Translations under genes and position numbers: made by a program
Part shown: positions 33,607 through 43,004 of the stretch, in pieces
Position numbering within the stretch: position 1 is the first letter of the stretch
Layout of the letters: each line of letters opens with the position of its first letter
Notes under the pieces: generated by a model
Databases searched by the model: none
What the model was told of the DNA's origin: nothing
The model's input: only the letters and a program-made list of their open reading frames with translations
Assembly: GCA_910574915.1 (NCBI GenBank)
Contig: CAJTCR010000009.1
Coordinates: 52,260 to 116,259, forward strand
Source of the DNA: Eubacteriaceae bacterium
GTDB lineage: Bacteria > Bacillota > Clostridia > Lachnospirales > Lachnospiraceae
Direction: 5' to 3'
Length of the DNA: 64,000 bases

Positions 33607-35343
33607 GTGGAAAAAAAGATTATGCTTGGAAATGAGGCGATTGCGCGTGGTGCGTATGAAGCAGGCGTCAAAGTATCTGCTGCGTATCCGGGAACGCCAA
33701 GCACAGAAATCAGTGAACATATTGCGTTGTATGACGAGATCTACGCAGAGTGGGCGCCAAATGAAAAGGTTGCCACAGAAGTAGCAATCGGTGCATCGAT
33801 CAGCGGGGTGCGTGCGATGGCATCGATGAAGCATGTAGGCGTCAATGTGGCAAGCGATCCATTGTATACCGTATCGTACAGCGGGGTAAACGGCGGGCTT
33901 GTCCTGGTCGCTGCGGATGATCCGGGGCTTTACAGTTCCCAAAACGAGCAGGATACCCGCTGCGTGGCAAGGGCTGCGATGGTGCCTGTGTTAGAGCCTT
34001 CGGACAGCCAGGAAGCAAAGGATTTTGTAAAATTTGCTTATGAGCTGAGCGAAAAATACGATACGCCCGTAATCGTGCGTACGACGACGCGACTGGCGCA
34101 TTCGCAGGGAGCGGTGACCTTACAGGAGCGGTGTGTGCCGCAGGATAAGGTATATGAAAGAAATCCTGCAAAATTTGTAATGATGCCGGCAAACGCGATC
34201 GGACGGCACGTATATGTGGAACAAAGGCTGAAAGCGATGGCAGAGGACGGCTGCGCGTTTGCGATTAACCAGGCAGAGTATCGCGATACTTCGAGCGGAT
34301 TTATTACGAGCGGCATTCCGTACCAGTATGTCAAAGAGGCATGTCCAGACGCTTCGGTGCTAAAGCTTGGCATGGTGCATCCGCTTCCGAAAAAGCTGAT
34401 TGAGGAATTCGCATCCAAGGTGGACACGCTCTACATATTTGAAGAGTTAGAACCTGTCATTGAAGAACAGGTAAAAGCATGGGGAATCAAAGCCGTCGGA
34501 AAAGAGCTGTTTACCGTACAGGGCGAGTATTCCGCAAATATGATCCGCGAAAAAATCCTGCACGAAAAAGCAGAATACAAAGATCCTGCAAAAGTTCCTG
34601 CAAGGCCGCCGATTTTATGCCCGGGCTGCCCGCACAGAAGCGTCTTTTCCCTATTAAGCCGCCTGCATATCCATGCGGCGGGAGATATCGGCTGCTATAC
34701 GCTCGGAGCGGTGCCGCCTCTGAGCGTGATCGACACGACGATCTGCATGGGAGCAAGCATTTCCACGCTGCACGGCATGGAAAAGGCAAAAGGCAGGGAC
34801 TATATCAAAAACTGGGTAGCTGTGATCGGCGATTCTACGTTTATGCATACAGGTGTCAACTCCTTGATGAATATGGTTTACAACCAGGGCGCCGGAACCG
34901 TCATCATACTGGACAATTCCACAACCGGAATGACCGGCCACCAGGATCATGCGGCAACCGGAAAGACGTTAAAGGGCGAGACGGTACCTGCGATCAGCAT
35001 TTATCATTTGTGCAAGTCGATGGGAATTGAGCATGTGATCGAAGTGGACGCATTTGATACCAAAGAACTCGAACGCATCGTAAAGGAAGAGACAGCAAGG
35101 GACGCGGTTTCTGTCATTATTACAAAGGCGCCGTGCGTGCTGTTAAAAGGCAATGTATTTCCTTATAAATGCGCGCCGGTGGAAGATCAATGCAAAAAAT
35201 GCGGCATGTGCTTAAAGCCAGGCTGCCCGGCTCTGACAAAAAAAGCAGACGGTACCATAGCCATCGATGAGACAATGTGCAACGGATGCGGGCTGTGCGA
35301 GCAGTTGTGCAAATTTGGCGCGATTAAGCGAGTACAGGCGTAA
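33607..35343 (+). CDS. iorA: Indolepyruvate:ferredoxin oxidoreductase, alpha subunit
   Basis: Thiamine-diphosphate and iron-sulfur subunit that oxidatively decarboxylates aryl-2-oxo acids to aryl-acetyl-CoA, passing electrons to ferredoxin. 578 residues, GTG start after AAGGAAGGA. The N-terminal pyrimidine-binding half begins IMLGNEAIARGAYEAGV and AAYPGTPSTEI; the TDP-binding half has CPGCPHRS and a GDSTFMHTGVNSLMN segment; the C-terminus carries two [4Fe-4S] motifs, CKKCGMCLKPGC and CNGCGLCEQLC. Length and order match the family. It needs the beta subunit encoded 45 bases downstream. Confidence 0.96.
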   Translation: MEKKIMLGNEAIARGAYEAGVKVSAAYPGTPSTEISEHIALYDEIYAEWAPNEKVATEVAIGASISGVRAMASMKHVGVNVASDPLYTVSYSGVNGGLVLVAADDPGLYSSQNEQDTRCVARAAMVPVLEPSDSQEAKDFVKFAYELSEKYDTPVIVRTTTRLAHSQGAVTLQERCVPQDKVYERNPAKFVMMPANAIGRHVYVEQRLKAMAEDGCAFAINQAEYRDTSSGFITSGIPYQYVKEACPDASVLKLGMVHPLPKKLIEEFASKVDTLYIFEELEPVIEEQVKAWGIKAVGKELFTVQGEYSANMIREKILHEKAEYKDPAKVPARPPILCPGCPHRSVFSLLSRLHIHAAGDIGCYTLGAVPPLSVIDTTICMGASISTLHGMEKAKGRDYIKNWVAVIGDSTFMHTGVNSLMNMVYNQGAGTVIILDNSTTGMTGHQDHAATGKTLKGETVPAISIYHLCKSMGIEHVIEVDAFDTKELERIVKEETARDAVSVIITKAPCVLLKGNVFPYKCAPVEDQCKKCGMCLKPGCPALTKKADGTIAIDETMCNGCGLCEQLCKFGAIKRVQA

Positions 35344-35388
35344 GGAGTGAAGCAAAACGTACGCGTTTATAAAAACAGGGAGGAAAGC

Positions 35389-35955
35389 ATGACGAAAAAT
35401 ATTATGATTGTAGGCGTCGGCGGGCAGGGAACACTGCTCACCAGCCGCATTCTTGGCGGCATTACGTTAGATGCCGGATATGATGTAAAGCTGTCGGAGG
35501 TACATGGCATGGCGCAAAGAGGCGGCAGCGTAGTTACATTCGTGCGCTATGGGGACAAGGTTGCAGAACCGATTGTAGAACAGGGCCAGGCAGATGTACT
35601 GATCGCCTTTGAAAAACTGGAAGCGCTTCGGTACGCGCATTTTCTGAAAAAAGACGGCGTATTAATTATCAACGACCAGCGCATAGAACCGATTACGGTC
35701 GTCACAGGCGCCGCACAGTATCCAGAGCATATTATTGAGGATCTGAAAAAAGAGCATACGGTCTATCAGATCAATGCGATGGAAGAAGCCAAAAAGCTCG
35801 GCAACGCCAAGGTTTTCAATATTATTGTGCTTGGAATGGCAGCAAAGCATATGGATTTTTCCAAGGAAGCATGGCTTGACGTAATCGCAAAGACCGTGCC
35901 GCCTAAGACCGTGGAGATGAACCAGAAAGCGTTTCTTGCCAGCTATGAAGCTTAG
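35389..35955 (+). CDS. iorB: Indolepyruvate:ferredoxin oxidoreductase, beta subunit
   Basis: Gamma-type subunit of the 2-oxoacid oxidoreductase, 188 residues. The nucleotide-binding-like N-terminus IMIVGVGGQGTLLTSRILGG and the typical EVHGMAQRGGSVVTFVR are clear. The ATG preceded by GGGAGGAAAGC is taken; an in-frame start 14 codons earlier has no good site. It pairs with iorA in the aryl-pyruvate operon. Confidence 0.95.
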   Translation: MTKNIMIVGVGGQGTLLTSRILGGITLDAGYDVKLSEVHGMAQRGGSVVTFVRYGDKVAEPIVEQGQADVLIAFEKLEALRYAHFLKKDGVLIINDQRIEPITVVTGAAQYPEHIIEDLKKEHTVYQINAMEEAKKLGNAKVFNIIVLGMAAKHMDFSKEAWLDVIAKTVPPKTVEMNQKAFLASYEA

Positions 35956-36024
35956 TGTTTGAAAAAGCAGCAGCAAGAAACAAATGGCAGGAAACAGTGC
36001 ATAAAAATGGCGCAGGAGGAGACT

Positions 36025-36459
36025 ATGTTTATTAAACAGTTGTCAGTGTTTATAGAAAATAAAGAAGGCAGGCTGGGAGAAGTACTGGATGTGCTGAAAA
36101 AAAAGCAGGTCAGCGTGATCTCGCTAAGCCTTGCAGATACGAGCGAATATGGGCTGCTTCGGATGATCACAAACGACCCGCAGGCAGGACAGGCAGCGCT
36201 AAAGGAGCAGGGATTTGCAGCGATGCTCTCAGACGTCCTTGCCGTCAAGCTGTCCCACCATGTCGGAAGCTTGCAGGAGATTTTAAGCCATGTGTGTGAA
36301 GCGGGGCTGAATGTAGAGTATATGTATGCATTGTCAAATAAAGAGGACGATGCTTCTATTATCTGCAAGATATCCAACGGAGACGAGGCAGCGAAGCTGT
36401 TAAAGAGCAAGGATGTAGAGCTATATAGCCAGGAGGATCTTGTGCGGATCTTTCGGTAA
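36025..36459 (+). CDS. Tandem ACT-domain protein
   Basis: Small soluble protein of 144 residues built of two ACT domains (first about 1-68 beginning FIKQLSVFIENKEGRLGEVL, second about 70-140 beginning VKLSHHVGSLQEILSHV). ACT domains bind amino acids; free-standing pairs of this kind often accompany paaK and ior genes and are thought to sense the aromatic substrate. The ATG after AGGAGGAGACT is chosen over an upstream in-frame start. It is the last gene of the operon. Confidence 0.88.
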   Translation: MFIKQLSVFIENKEGRLGEVLDVLKKKQVSVISLSLADTSEYGLLRMITNDPQAGQAALKEQGFAAMLSDVLAVKLSHHVGSLQEILSHVCEAGLNVEYMYALSNKEDDASIICKISNGDEAAKLLKSKDVELYSQEDLVRIFR

Positions 36460-36503
36460 GTAGTAATTGCTTGAATGATGTGTTGCGGTTGCCAAGGGGA
36501 CGC

Positions 36504-36728
36504 CGGGAGAGGGGATTGGTAAGCCCGCCTGCGTCCGTTCCAGAAGGTTAAGAAGCTCTAGGCATTCTGCTGTTACGCTGTGGCAGTGGACGGTCGCGCC
36601 ACCTAGTTCGCTGCCTGCTGGCAGCTAAAGGTGCCGCTTGGCTGCGCCCCTAGGTTGTTTTGCAGAATGCCAAGAGCTTCTAAACCTTCTTCCAAAGCCG
36701 CAGGTGGGCTTACCAATCCCCTCTCCCG
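36504..36728. repeat. Large palindromic repeat, copy 3 (uninterrupted)
   Basis: A 225-bp imperfect palindrome with perfect 23-bp outer arms (36504-36526 with 36706-36728), an inner 20-bp arm pair with one mismatch (starting AGAAGCTCTAGGCATTC) and the GCTGCC-TGCT-GGCAGC tip. The single CTAG next to the tip shows the empty site that a MITE has used in copy 1. A short open frame crosses its right part but is not credible. Confidence 0.88.
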
Positions 36729-36912
36729 ACTGTTTTTCTCAACGGCTGCAAGCAATAATGGGAGTGAATCCGGTACCATTTTCTGGTGGTGTTAATAAAA
36801 AATATGCACATAAAAATACAAAGCATAATAGATGCCATTCCCATATTAGTGCTACAGCGAATAAATCAAATTTGCTTGTCAGCTAGAAACAAAATCCAGC
36901 CACCATCACTGA

Positions 36913-37105
36913 GAAGGTTTAGAAGCCCTTGGTATTCTGCGGAGAAACCAGGGGCGCAGCCAAGCGGCACCTTTAGCTGCCAGCAGGCAGCGAACTAGGT
37001 GGCGCGACCGTCCACAGCCACAGCGTAGCAGCAGAATGCCTAGGGATTCTTAACCTTCTGGAACGGACGCCGCCAGGGTGCGCCAATCCCCTCTCCCAGC
37101 GTCCC
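36913..37105. repeat. Large palindromic repeat, copy 4 (reverse orientation, left outer arm missing)
   Basis: Same blocks as copy 3 on the other strand: arms 36913-36941 and 37031-37059, inverted tip, then an outer arm ending in CAATCCCCTCTCCC that has no partner on the left. About 185 bases of A/T-richer sequence separate it from copy 3 and hold no recognised gene. Confidence 0.8.
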
Positions 37106-37146
37106 TCCATGTAAAAAAACAACTTTAAAGTTCAGGAGTAAATTAT

Positions 37147-37956
37147 ATGACAATCGATTTCCACACACATATATTCCCAGAAAAAATAGCAGCAAAAACA
37201 ATCGCTAAACTGGAAACAAAAGCAGATGTAAAAGCGTATGCCAACGGCAGGGAAGAAAGCCTGCTCCAGTCGATGAAACATGCGGGCATAGACGTGTCTG
37301 TAGTCCTTCCGGTCGTTACGGCGCCGGAGCAGTTCGAGACGGTCAACCGTTTTGCGGTTTCGCTGAATGAAAAATACAGCGGCAAAGACGTACGCCTTTT
37401 GTCTTTTGGCGGCATTCACCCGGATACCGCAGATTATAAAGAAAAGCTGCGCAGGATCAGGCAGATGGGTCTGCAGGGCATTAAGCTGCACCCGGATTAC
37501 CAGGATACGTATTTTGATGATATAAAATATATGCGTATTCTGGAAGAAGCGTCTGCGCTTGGGCTTGTGACGGTCGTCCATGCCGGGATTGATATTGGAT
37601 ATCCAGATCATGTGCACTGTACGGTCGCACGGATCGTAAAGGTGCTTGATAAGGTCGCACCGCAAAAGCTTGTGCTGGCGCACTTTGGCGGATTTCGGGT
37701 CTGGGAAGAGGTGGAGCAGGAGATCGCAGGCAGAGACGTGTATCTGGATACGGCATATACAGAGGGGATCATTGGGGATGAGATTTTTTTGAAAATACTC
37801 AATAAGCATGGGGCAGAGAAGATCCTGTTTGCGACAGACAGCCCTTGGAGCGGCCAGAAGGAATCTCTTGCGCAGATTCGAAGGCTTGTACCGGATAAGC
37901 AAAAACAGGCGCAGATTTTGGGGCAGAATGCACAAAAGCTGATTGCCGTTTTTTGA
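37147..37956 (+). CDS. Amidohydrolase family protein (TIM-barrel)
   Basis: Metal-dependent hydrolase or decarboxylase of the amidohydrolase-2 type, 269 residues. The metal motif HxH is seen at the start as DFHTHIF (His6, His8); further expected ligands are His in VVHAG and in LAHFGG, and the acidic residue in FATDSPW near the C-terminus. AGGAG precedes the ATG. A sodium symporter gene follows after 11 bases, so the pair may take up and cleave the same small compound. Substrate unknown. Confidence 0.85.
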   Translation: MTIDFHTHIFPEKIAAKTIAKLETKADVKAYANGREESLLQSMKHAGIDVSVVLPVVTAPEQFETVNRFAVSLNEKYSGKDVRLLSFGGIHPDTADYKEKLRRIRQMGLQGIKLHPDYQDTYFDDIKYMRILEEASALGLVTVVHAGIDIGYPDHVHCTVARIVKVLDKVAPQKLVLAHFGGFRVWEEVEQEIAGRDVYLDTAYTEGIIGDEIFLKILNKHGAEKILFATDSPWSGQKESLAQIRRLVPDKQKQAQILGQNAQKLIAVF

Positions 37957-37967
37957 GGAGAATGAAA

Positions 37968-39539
37968 ATGTTTGTAAAATTAGTTTTTTTAATCGTGTTT
38001 TTTGTAATGATGATCGGCGTCGGTCTGTATTCCAGAAAACATGCGTCAAATGTCAATGATTTTGTGCTTGGCGGCAGAAGCGTCGGCCCCTGGCTGACAG
38101 CGTTTGCATATGGCACCTCTTATTTTTCTGCCGTGGTATTTGTAGGATATGCAGGGCAGTTCGGCTATAAATACGGGCTTGCCTCGACCTGGATCGGGAT
38201 AGGGAATGCACTGATCGGCTCGCTGCTTGCCTGGGTGGTCCTTGGCAGGCGCACCCGTATTATGAGCAACCATCTTGCGGCGGCTACGATGCCGGATTTT
38301 TTTGGAAAACGCTACCAGAGCAATGCGCTTCGGATTGCGGCTTCGGTCATTTCGTTTGTTTTTTTGATCCCATATACGGCTTCTGTTTATAACGGGCTTT
38401 CCAGGCTGTTTGGAATGGCGTTCGATATTCCGTATGAAGTGTGTGTGATGGTTATGGCAGCGCTGACCTGCGTCTATGTGATGCTGGGCGGCTATATGGC
38501 GACAGCGATTAACGACTTTATCCAGGGCATGATTATGCTGGGCGGCATTGCTGCGGTCGTCGCTGCGGTATTAAACGGGCAGGGCGGATTTTTAAACGCC
38601 GTACAAAGCCTTGCCGAGTTTGAGAGCGATGTTGCGGTGACTGCCGGGCAAAAAGGGGCGTTTACCTCGTTTTTCGGGCCTGACCCTTTGAACCTGCTTG
38701 GCGTTATTATTTTAACGTCGCTCGGCACATGGGGGCTGCCGCAGATGATCCATAAGTTTTATGCGATTAAAGATGAAAAATCGATCCAGTCAGGGACGGT
38801 GATATCGACTTTTTTTGCAATCGTTGTATCCGGCGGCTGTTATTTTTTGGGCGGATTCGGAAGGCTGTTTGATACGGCAGCGATCCATAAAGAGGACGGC
38901 AGCGTTATTTTTGATGCGATTATTCCGTCCATGCTGTCTACTCTGCCGGATTTGCTCGTAGGCATTGTGATTGTGCTGGTGCTCTCGGCTTCGATGTCAA
39001 CGTTATCTTCACTTGTGTTAACATCCAGCTCGACGCTGACACTGGACTTTTTAAAAGACAATATCATTAAAAAAATGAGCGATAAAAAGCAGCTTTTGTG
39101 TATGCGTATCCTTTTGGTCTTTTTTATTATCTGTTCGGTCGTGCTGGCTTTGTTTCCGCCGAAATCGATGGCACAGTTTATCGCGCAGCTTATGGGCATC
39201 TCCTGGGGCGCGCTTGCGGGAGCGTTTCTGGCACCGTTTTTGTACGGGCTGTACTGGAAACGGGTGACGCGTGCTGCTGTCTGGGCAAGCTTTGCGTGCG
39301 GGATCGGCATTACGGTGTCAAACCTGTTTTTGTCCTATATTGCTTCCCCGATCAATGCAGGGGCAGCCGCTATGGTGGCAGGGCTCGTAATTGTCCCGGT
39401 TGTCAGCCTGCTGACGCCTGGGATGGACAAACAGGAGTTAGAACAGATCTTTACATGCCTGGAGGAACAGGTTGTAGTAGATAAAAAAATCGCGCTGCCA
39501 AAAGAACCGCAGCAGCAAAAGCAGAAGAAAAAATCCTAA
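37968..39539 (+). CDS. Sodium:solute symporter
   Basis: SSS-family sodium-coupled transporter, 523 residues, about 13 membrane helices. Recognisable parts are the first helix with YSRKHASNVNDFVLGGRSVGP, the GTSYFSAVVFVGYAGQFG segment of helix 2, and GTWGLPQMIHKFYAIKDEK after the sixth helices, all typical of the family (PanF/OpuE-like). The ATG seven bases after GAGGAG is chosen over one that is too close. The C-terminal tail is Gln/Lys rich. Likely co-transcribed with the amidohydrolase; substrate unknown. Confidence 0.92.
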   Translation: MFVKLVFLIVFFVMMIGVGLYSRKHASNVNDFVLGGRSVGPWLTAFAYGTSYFSAVVFVGYAGQFGYKYGLASTWIGIGNALIGSLLAWVVLGRRTRIMSNHLAAATMPDFFGKRYQSNALRIAASVISFVFLIPYTASVYNGLSRLFGMAFDIPYEVCVMVMAALTCVYVMLGGYMATAINDFIQGMIMLGGIAAVVAAVLNGQGGFLNAVQSLAEFESDVAVTAGQKGAFTSFFGPDPLNLLGVIILTSLGTWGLPQMIHKFYAIKDEKSIQSGTVISTFFAIVVSGGCYFLGGFGRLFDTAAIHKEDGSVIFDAIIPSMLSTLPDLLVGIVIVLVLSASMSTLSSLVLTSSSTLTLDFLKDNIIKKMSDKKQLLCMRILLVFFIICSVVLALFPPKSMAQFIAQLMGISWGALAGAFLAPFLYGLYWKRVTRAAVWASFACGIGITVSNLFLSYIASPINAGAAAMVAGLVIVPVVSLLTPGMDKQELEQIFTCLEEQVVVDKKIALPKEPQQQKQKKKS

Positions 39540-39561
39540 ACTTACATATCTAAAAAACCTG

Positions 39562-39590
39562 TTGCACAATTCCCCTGTCTCTTTTATAAT
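39562..39590 (+). promoter_or_regulatory. Putative promoter of xpaC-telA
   Basis: TTGCAC and a perfect TATAAT with a 17-base spacer, about 70 bases before the gene. Confidence 0.55.
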
Positions 39591-39661
39591 AATTGCAGAC
39601 AGGCAAAACACTGGCTTGTTTGATCTGTAGGAAACAAAACAGGAAAAGGGCAGGTGGCATC

Positions 39662-40978
39662 ATGGATATCAAGGATATATGCAGTGCAGGCGGAGACATT
39701 CTGGATGCGGTTGCGGATGCGGTAAACCGGAATGATTACAAGGGCCTGAGCGAAAATGTAACGAATACAGTGAACCGTGTCGTCAGCCAGGTACGGCAGG
39801 AAGCGTCAAAAGGCACATACGGCAACCCGACGCACCAGTATGCAAAGACCGTGTATACGCGCAGGGGCCAGGCAGAGTACAAGCGTATGCAGCGCAGGGA
39901 AAACAGCGAATACGCTTCTATTTATAAAAACGATGCGCAGCAGGCAGGCAAAAAGGATGCCATGTTTACGAAAGCAGAGATCATGGCGATGCCTGCTTCG
40001 ATTACAAAGCGTCCGTCAGGCAGGATCTTAGGCCCGATACAGATGGCATGGGGGATTTTGGCGACGAGCGGCTTTGGGATTACGGCGCTTGTTATGATGA
40101 TACTTGCGTTTGCACAAAGCAGCTCAATGGCGATGATACTTGCGGTCATATTCGGAGTTTTAACGATGCTTGGCGTGACGGATATTGTGCGCGGCAGCCG
40201 TAAGATCAGCCTGGTAAACCGCTTTTACCGCTATGCAAGGCTGATCGGCACAAGAGGGTATATTGCGGTGGAAGAGCTGGCGTTTCAGACCGGGCAGCGC
40301 AGGGACGAGGTGCTGCGTGATCTGCGCAGGATGATGAAAAAGCATATGTTTCCGCAGGGGAGGCTGGATCAGAAGCAGACGACATTTATGCTGACACAGG
40401 ATGTCTACCAGCAGTATTTGCAGACAGAACAGCAAAACCAGGAGGCGGCGCGCGCAAGGCAGCAGGAGGAGCAGGAACGTCAGCGCAGGGAGCGGGAAGC
40501 GCAGGCTGAACGCCGGCAGGAGGCGTCAGACTATGGAAACGCGCAGACGAGGAAGATCTTAAAGGACGGCAATGCGTACATCCGTATGGTGCATGAGTGC
40601 AATGAGAAAATCAGGGGCGAGGAGATGAGCTATAAGCTTTCCCGCCTGGAATCGATTATGCGCCGCATTTTTGAGCAGGTGGAAAAGGTGCCCGAAAGCG
40701 CGGATGACCTGCACAAATTTATGGATTATTACCTGCCGACGACGACGAAGCTGCTGAACGCATATATCGACTTGGACAGGCAGGAGATCGCCGGAGAAAA
40801 TATCTCTGCGACAAAGCGCGAGATCGAAGAAACGCTCGATACGATTAACGGTGCGTTTGAAAAGCTTTTGGACGGCTTGTTTGAAGATACGGCATGGGAT
40901 ATCTCGTCGGATATTTCCGTTATGAAGACGATGATGGCACAGGAAGGATTAACCGGAGGAAAAGATTTTCAACTCTAA
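39662..40978 (+). CDS. xpaC: XpaC-like protein (5-bromo-4-chloroindolyl phosphate hydrolysis family)
   Basis: Membrane-associated protein of 438 residues. A helical N-terminus is followed by two membrane helices (around 130-150 and 155-172, FGITALVMMILAF and MAMILAVIFGVLTML), then a winged-helix-like stretch (GYIAVEELAFQTGQRRDEVL), a highly charged coiled coil (about 255-300, repeats of RQQEEQERQRR type) and a C-terminal XpaC domain. The ATG in GGCAGGTGGCATCATGG is taken as start. In Bacillus and relatives xpaC stands next to telA/yaaN, exactly as here; the exact role is not known, resistance to toxic anions and envelope stress has been proposed. Confidence 0.85.
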   Translation: MDIKDICSAGGDILDAVADAVNRNDYKGLSENVTNTVNRVVSQVRQEASKGTYGNPTHQYAKTVYTRRGQAEYKRMQRRENSEYASIYKNDAQQAGKKDAMFTKAEIMAMPASITKRPSGRILGPIQMAWGILATSGFGITALVMMILAFAQSSSMAMILAVIFGVLTMLGVTDIVRGSRKISLVNRFYRYARLIGTRGYIAVEELAFQTGQRRDEVLRDLRRMMKKHMFPQGRLDQKQTTFMLTQDVYQQYLQTEQQNQEAARARQQEEQERQRREREAQAERRQEASDYGNAQTRKILKDGNAYIRMVHECNEKIRGEEMSYKLSRLESIMRRIFEQVEKVPESADDLHKFMDYYLPTTTKLLNAYIDLDRQEIAGENISATKREIEETLDTINGAFEKLLDGLFEDTAWDISSDISVMKTMMAQEGLTGGKDFQL

Positions 40979-41031
40979 AATGTTGATCAGATACAATACA
41001 AAAGGATACATAGCACAAAAGGAGGCAGACA

Positions 41032-42171
41032 TTGACAGACCAGTTTGAGGATTTTAAAAAAGAGGCGCCGACGCTCGTATTTGACGCAGCGCCTAAGGAA
41101 CCGGAGAAAAAGCCGGTACCCGAAAAAAAAGAGATATTAAATGATTCCATGCTTTCAAAGGAGGAACGCCAGCAGGTCGATGCATTTGCCGAGCAGATCG
41201 ACCTGCGCAATTCCGGCGCGGTGCTGCACTATGGCGTCGGGACGCAGAAAAAGCTGGCGGATTTTTCAGAGCGGGCGTTAAATAATGTCCGCACAAAGGA
41301 TATGGGAGAAGTAGGAAATATGATCGCCGGGCTTGTGACAGAGCTGCGCAGTTTTGACGCAGAGGAAGAGTCCAGGGGATTTTTTGGCTTTTTGAAAAAA
41401 GGCGAAAGCAAGCTGTCTATGATGAAGGTAAAATACAACAAAGTAGAGACAAACGTCAATGAGATCGTAAAGGTGCTCGAAAACCACCAGATCCAGTTGA
41501 TGAAAGACATTGACGTACTAGACCGCATGTATGAAATGAACCTGACGTATTTTAAAGAGCTTACAATGTATATCCTTGCGGGAAAGAAAAAGCTGCACGA
41601 GGTGCGCTCTGCGGAGCTGCCTGCTTTGCAGCAGAAGGCGCAAAAAAGCGGGCTGCCGGAAGACGCGCAGGAAGCTAGGGATCTGGCAGACTTATGTGAA
41701 CGGTTTGAAAAAAAGCTGTATGACCTGGAGCTGACACGTACCGTAGCGATCCAGACGGCGCCGCAGATCCGTATGGTGCAGAACGCGGATACGCTGATGG
41801 CAGAAAAGATCCAGTCTACGATTGTCAATACGATTCCGCTCTGGAAGAGCCAGATGGTGATTGCGATTGGCGTGGAGCATTCCGCGCAGGCGGCAAGGGC
41901 GCAGCGGGAAGTGACCGATATGACAAACGAGCTGCTTAAGAAAAACGCGGATGCGTTAAAGCTGGCTACGATAGAGAGTGCAAAAGAGTCTGAACGCGGC
42001 ATTGTGGATCTGGAGACGTTAAAGCATACAAATGAAACACTGATTACGACGTTAGACGAAGTGATGAAGATTCAGAGTGAAGGCAGGGAAAAACGCCGTG
42101 CAGCAGAAGCTGAGCTGACAGATATGGAAAACCAGCTTAAGAAAAAGATGCTGGAGATTTCACGTATTTAA
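41032..42171 (+). CDS. TelA-family toxic anion resistance protein
   Basis: Soluble, almost wholly alpha-helical protein of 379 residues with the TelA (PF05816) pattern: the NSGAVLHYGVGTQKKLADFS segment near 60-80, GFFGFLKKG near 116-125, LERMY-like DRMYEMNL near 162-170, and IPLWKSQMVIAIG near 265-278. The start is TTG after AGGAGG. It follows xpaC by 53 bases. Homologues are linked to tellurite resistance and cell-envelope tolerance, but a physiological role is not fixed. Confidence 0.9.
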   Translation: MTDQFEDFKKEAPTLVFDAAPKEPEKKPVPEKKEILNDSMLSKEERQQVDAFAEQIDLRNSGAVLHYGVGTQKKLADFSERALNNVRTKDMGEVGNMIAGLVTELRSFDAEEESRGFFGFLKKGESKLSMMKVKYNKVETNVNEIVKVLENHQIQLMKDIDVLDRMYEMNLTYFKELTMYILAGKKKLHEVRSAELPALQQKAQKSGLPEDAQEARDLADLCERFEKKLYDLELTRTVAIQTAPQIRMVQNADTLMAEKIQSTIVNTIPLWKSQMVIAIGVEHSAQAARAQREVTDMTNELLKKNADALKLATIESAKESERGIVDLETLKHTNETLITTLDEVMKIQSEGREKRRAAEAELTDMENQLKKKMLEISRI

Positions 42172-42184
42172 GAGCAGGCGAAAG

Positions 42185-42982
42185 GTGGATAAGGATAAGG
42201 TGAAAAAAGCTGCTTTTTTTGATATAGACGGTACGATTTTAGACCATAACAATAGAATCCCGAAAAGTACGGTAGAAGGGATCCATAAGCTGCAAGAAAA
42301 GGGAAACTACGCGTTTTTATGTACCGGACGCAGCCGGGCTCATGTAAAAAATCCGGCGCTTTTGGAGATTGGGTTTGACGGGATTGTCTCGGGCTGCGGG
42401 ACGATGGTCGAGTTTCAGAACGAGGTTTTGTTTTATAAAAAGCTGGACAAGGAAGCGATCAGGCAGACCGTTGCCCTGTTAAAGGAGCATCGTGCGCCGG
42501 TCATTTTAGAAGGGCGTTTCCGGCTGTATGCAGACCCAGAGGATTTTACAGGGGATCTGTATTTTGAAAAGCTCAAAGCAGAGCTTGGGGCTACGCTTGC
42601 GCCGGTTGCGGGCAGCGAATCGGACTGGGAAGTGAGCAAGTTCTCGTGTGTGACGCAAAATGTGGATTTGGAACTGTTAAAAAAGCGGCTTTGTAAGGAT
42701 TATGAGCTTTTGATCCATGATATTCCGGTTATGGAGATTGTGCCAAAGGGCTGTTCCAAAGGGACAGGCATCCTGGCAGTCTGTGAAAAGCTGGGTATTG
42801 CGGTAAAAGATACGTATGCGTTTGGGGACAGCGCCAATGACCTGCCGATGTTTGCCGTCGCAGGACACAGTATAGCGATGGGCAATGCGGCGCCGTTTGT
42901 CAAACAAAACGCGTCGTATGTAACAGATTCCATGCAGGAGGATGGAATCTACCATGCATTGGAGCATTTTGGATTAATATAA
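42185..42982 (+). CDS. Cof-type HAD-IIB sugar phosphatase-like hydrolase
   Basis: Cytoplasmic phosphatase of the HAD superfamily, subclass IIB, 265 residues. Motif I is FFDIDGTIL with nucleophile Asp; motif II is in LCTGRSRA; motif III Lys lies near SKGTGIL; motif IV is AFGDSANDLPMF. The start may be the GTG given or, more probably by the AAAGGTGG site, the GTG five codons later (42200). Such enzymes dephosphorylate sugar phosphates or flavin precursors; nothing fixes the substrate. The gene is close to telA and trkA but functional linkage is not evident. Confidence 0.9.
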   Translation: MDKDKVKKAAFFDIDGTILDHNNRIPKSTVEGIHKLQEKGNYAFLCTGRSRAHVKNPALLEIGFDGIVSGCGTMVEFQNEVLFYKKLDKEAIRQTVALLKEHRAPVILEGRFRLYADPEDFTGDLYFEKLKAELGATLAPVAGSESDWEVSKFSCVTQNVDLELLKKRLCKDYELLIHDIPVMEIVPKGCSKGTGILAVCEKLGIAVKDTYAFGDSANDLPMFAVAGHSIAMGNAAPFVKQNASYVTDSMQEDGIYHALEHFGLI

Positions 42983-43004
42983 AAAAATGCGGATGGGAGC
43001 AGAT

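Noticed and set aside
36638..36886. 82-residue open frame between palindromic repeats
   Set aside because: Starts inside the repeat, has no ribosome site and no recognisable product.
37132..38049. 305-residue open frame on the minus strand
   Set aside because: Antisense to the amidohydrolase and the symporter start; Cys/His/Arg-rich shadow.
41229..42002. 257-residue open frame on the minus strand
   Set aside because: Antisense to the TelA-type gene; Ser/Phe-rich and without domain match.
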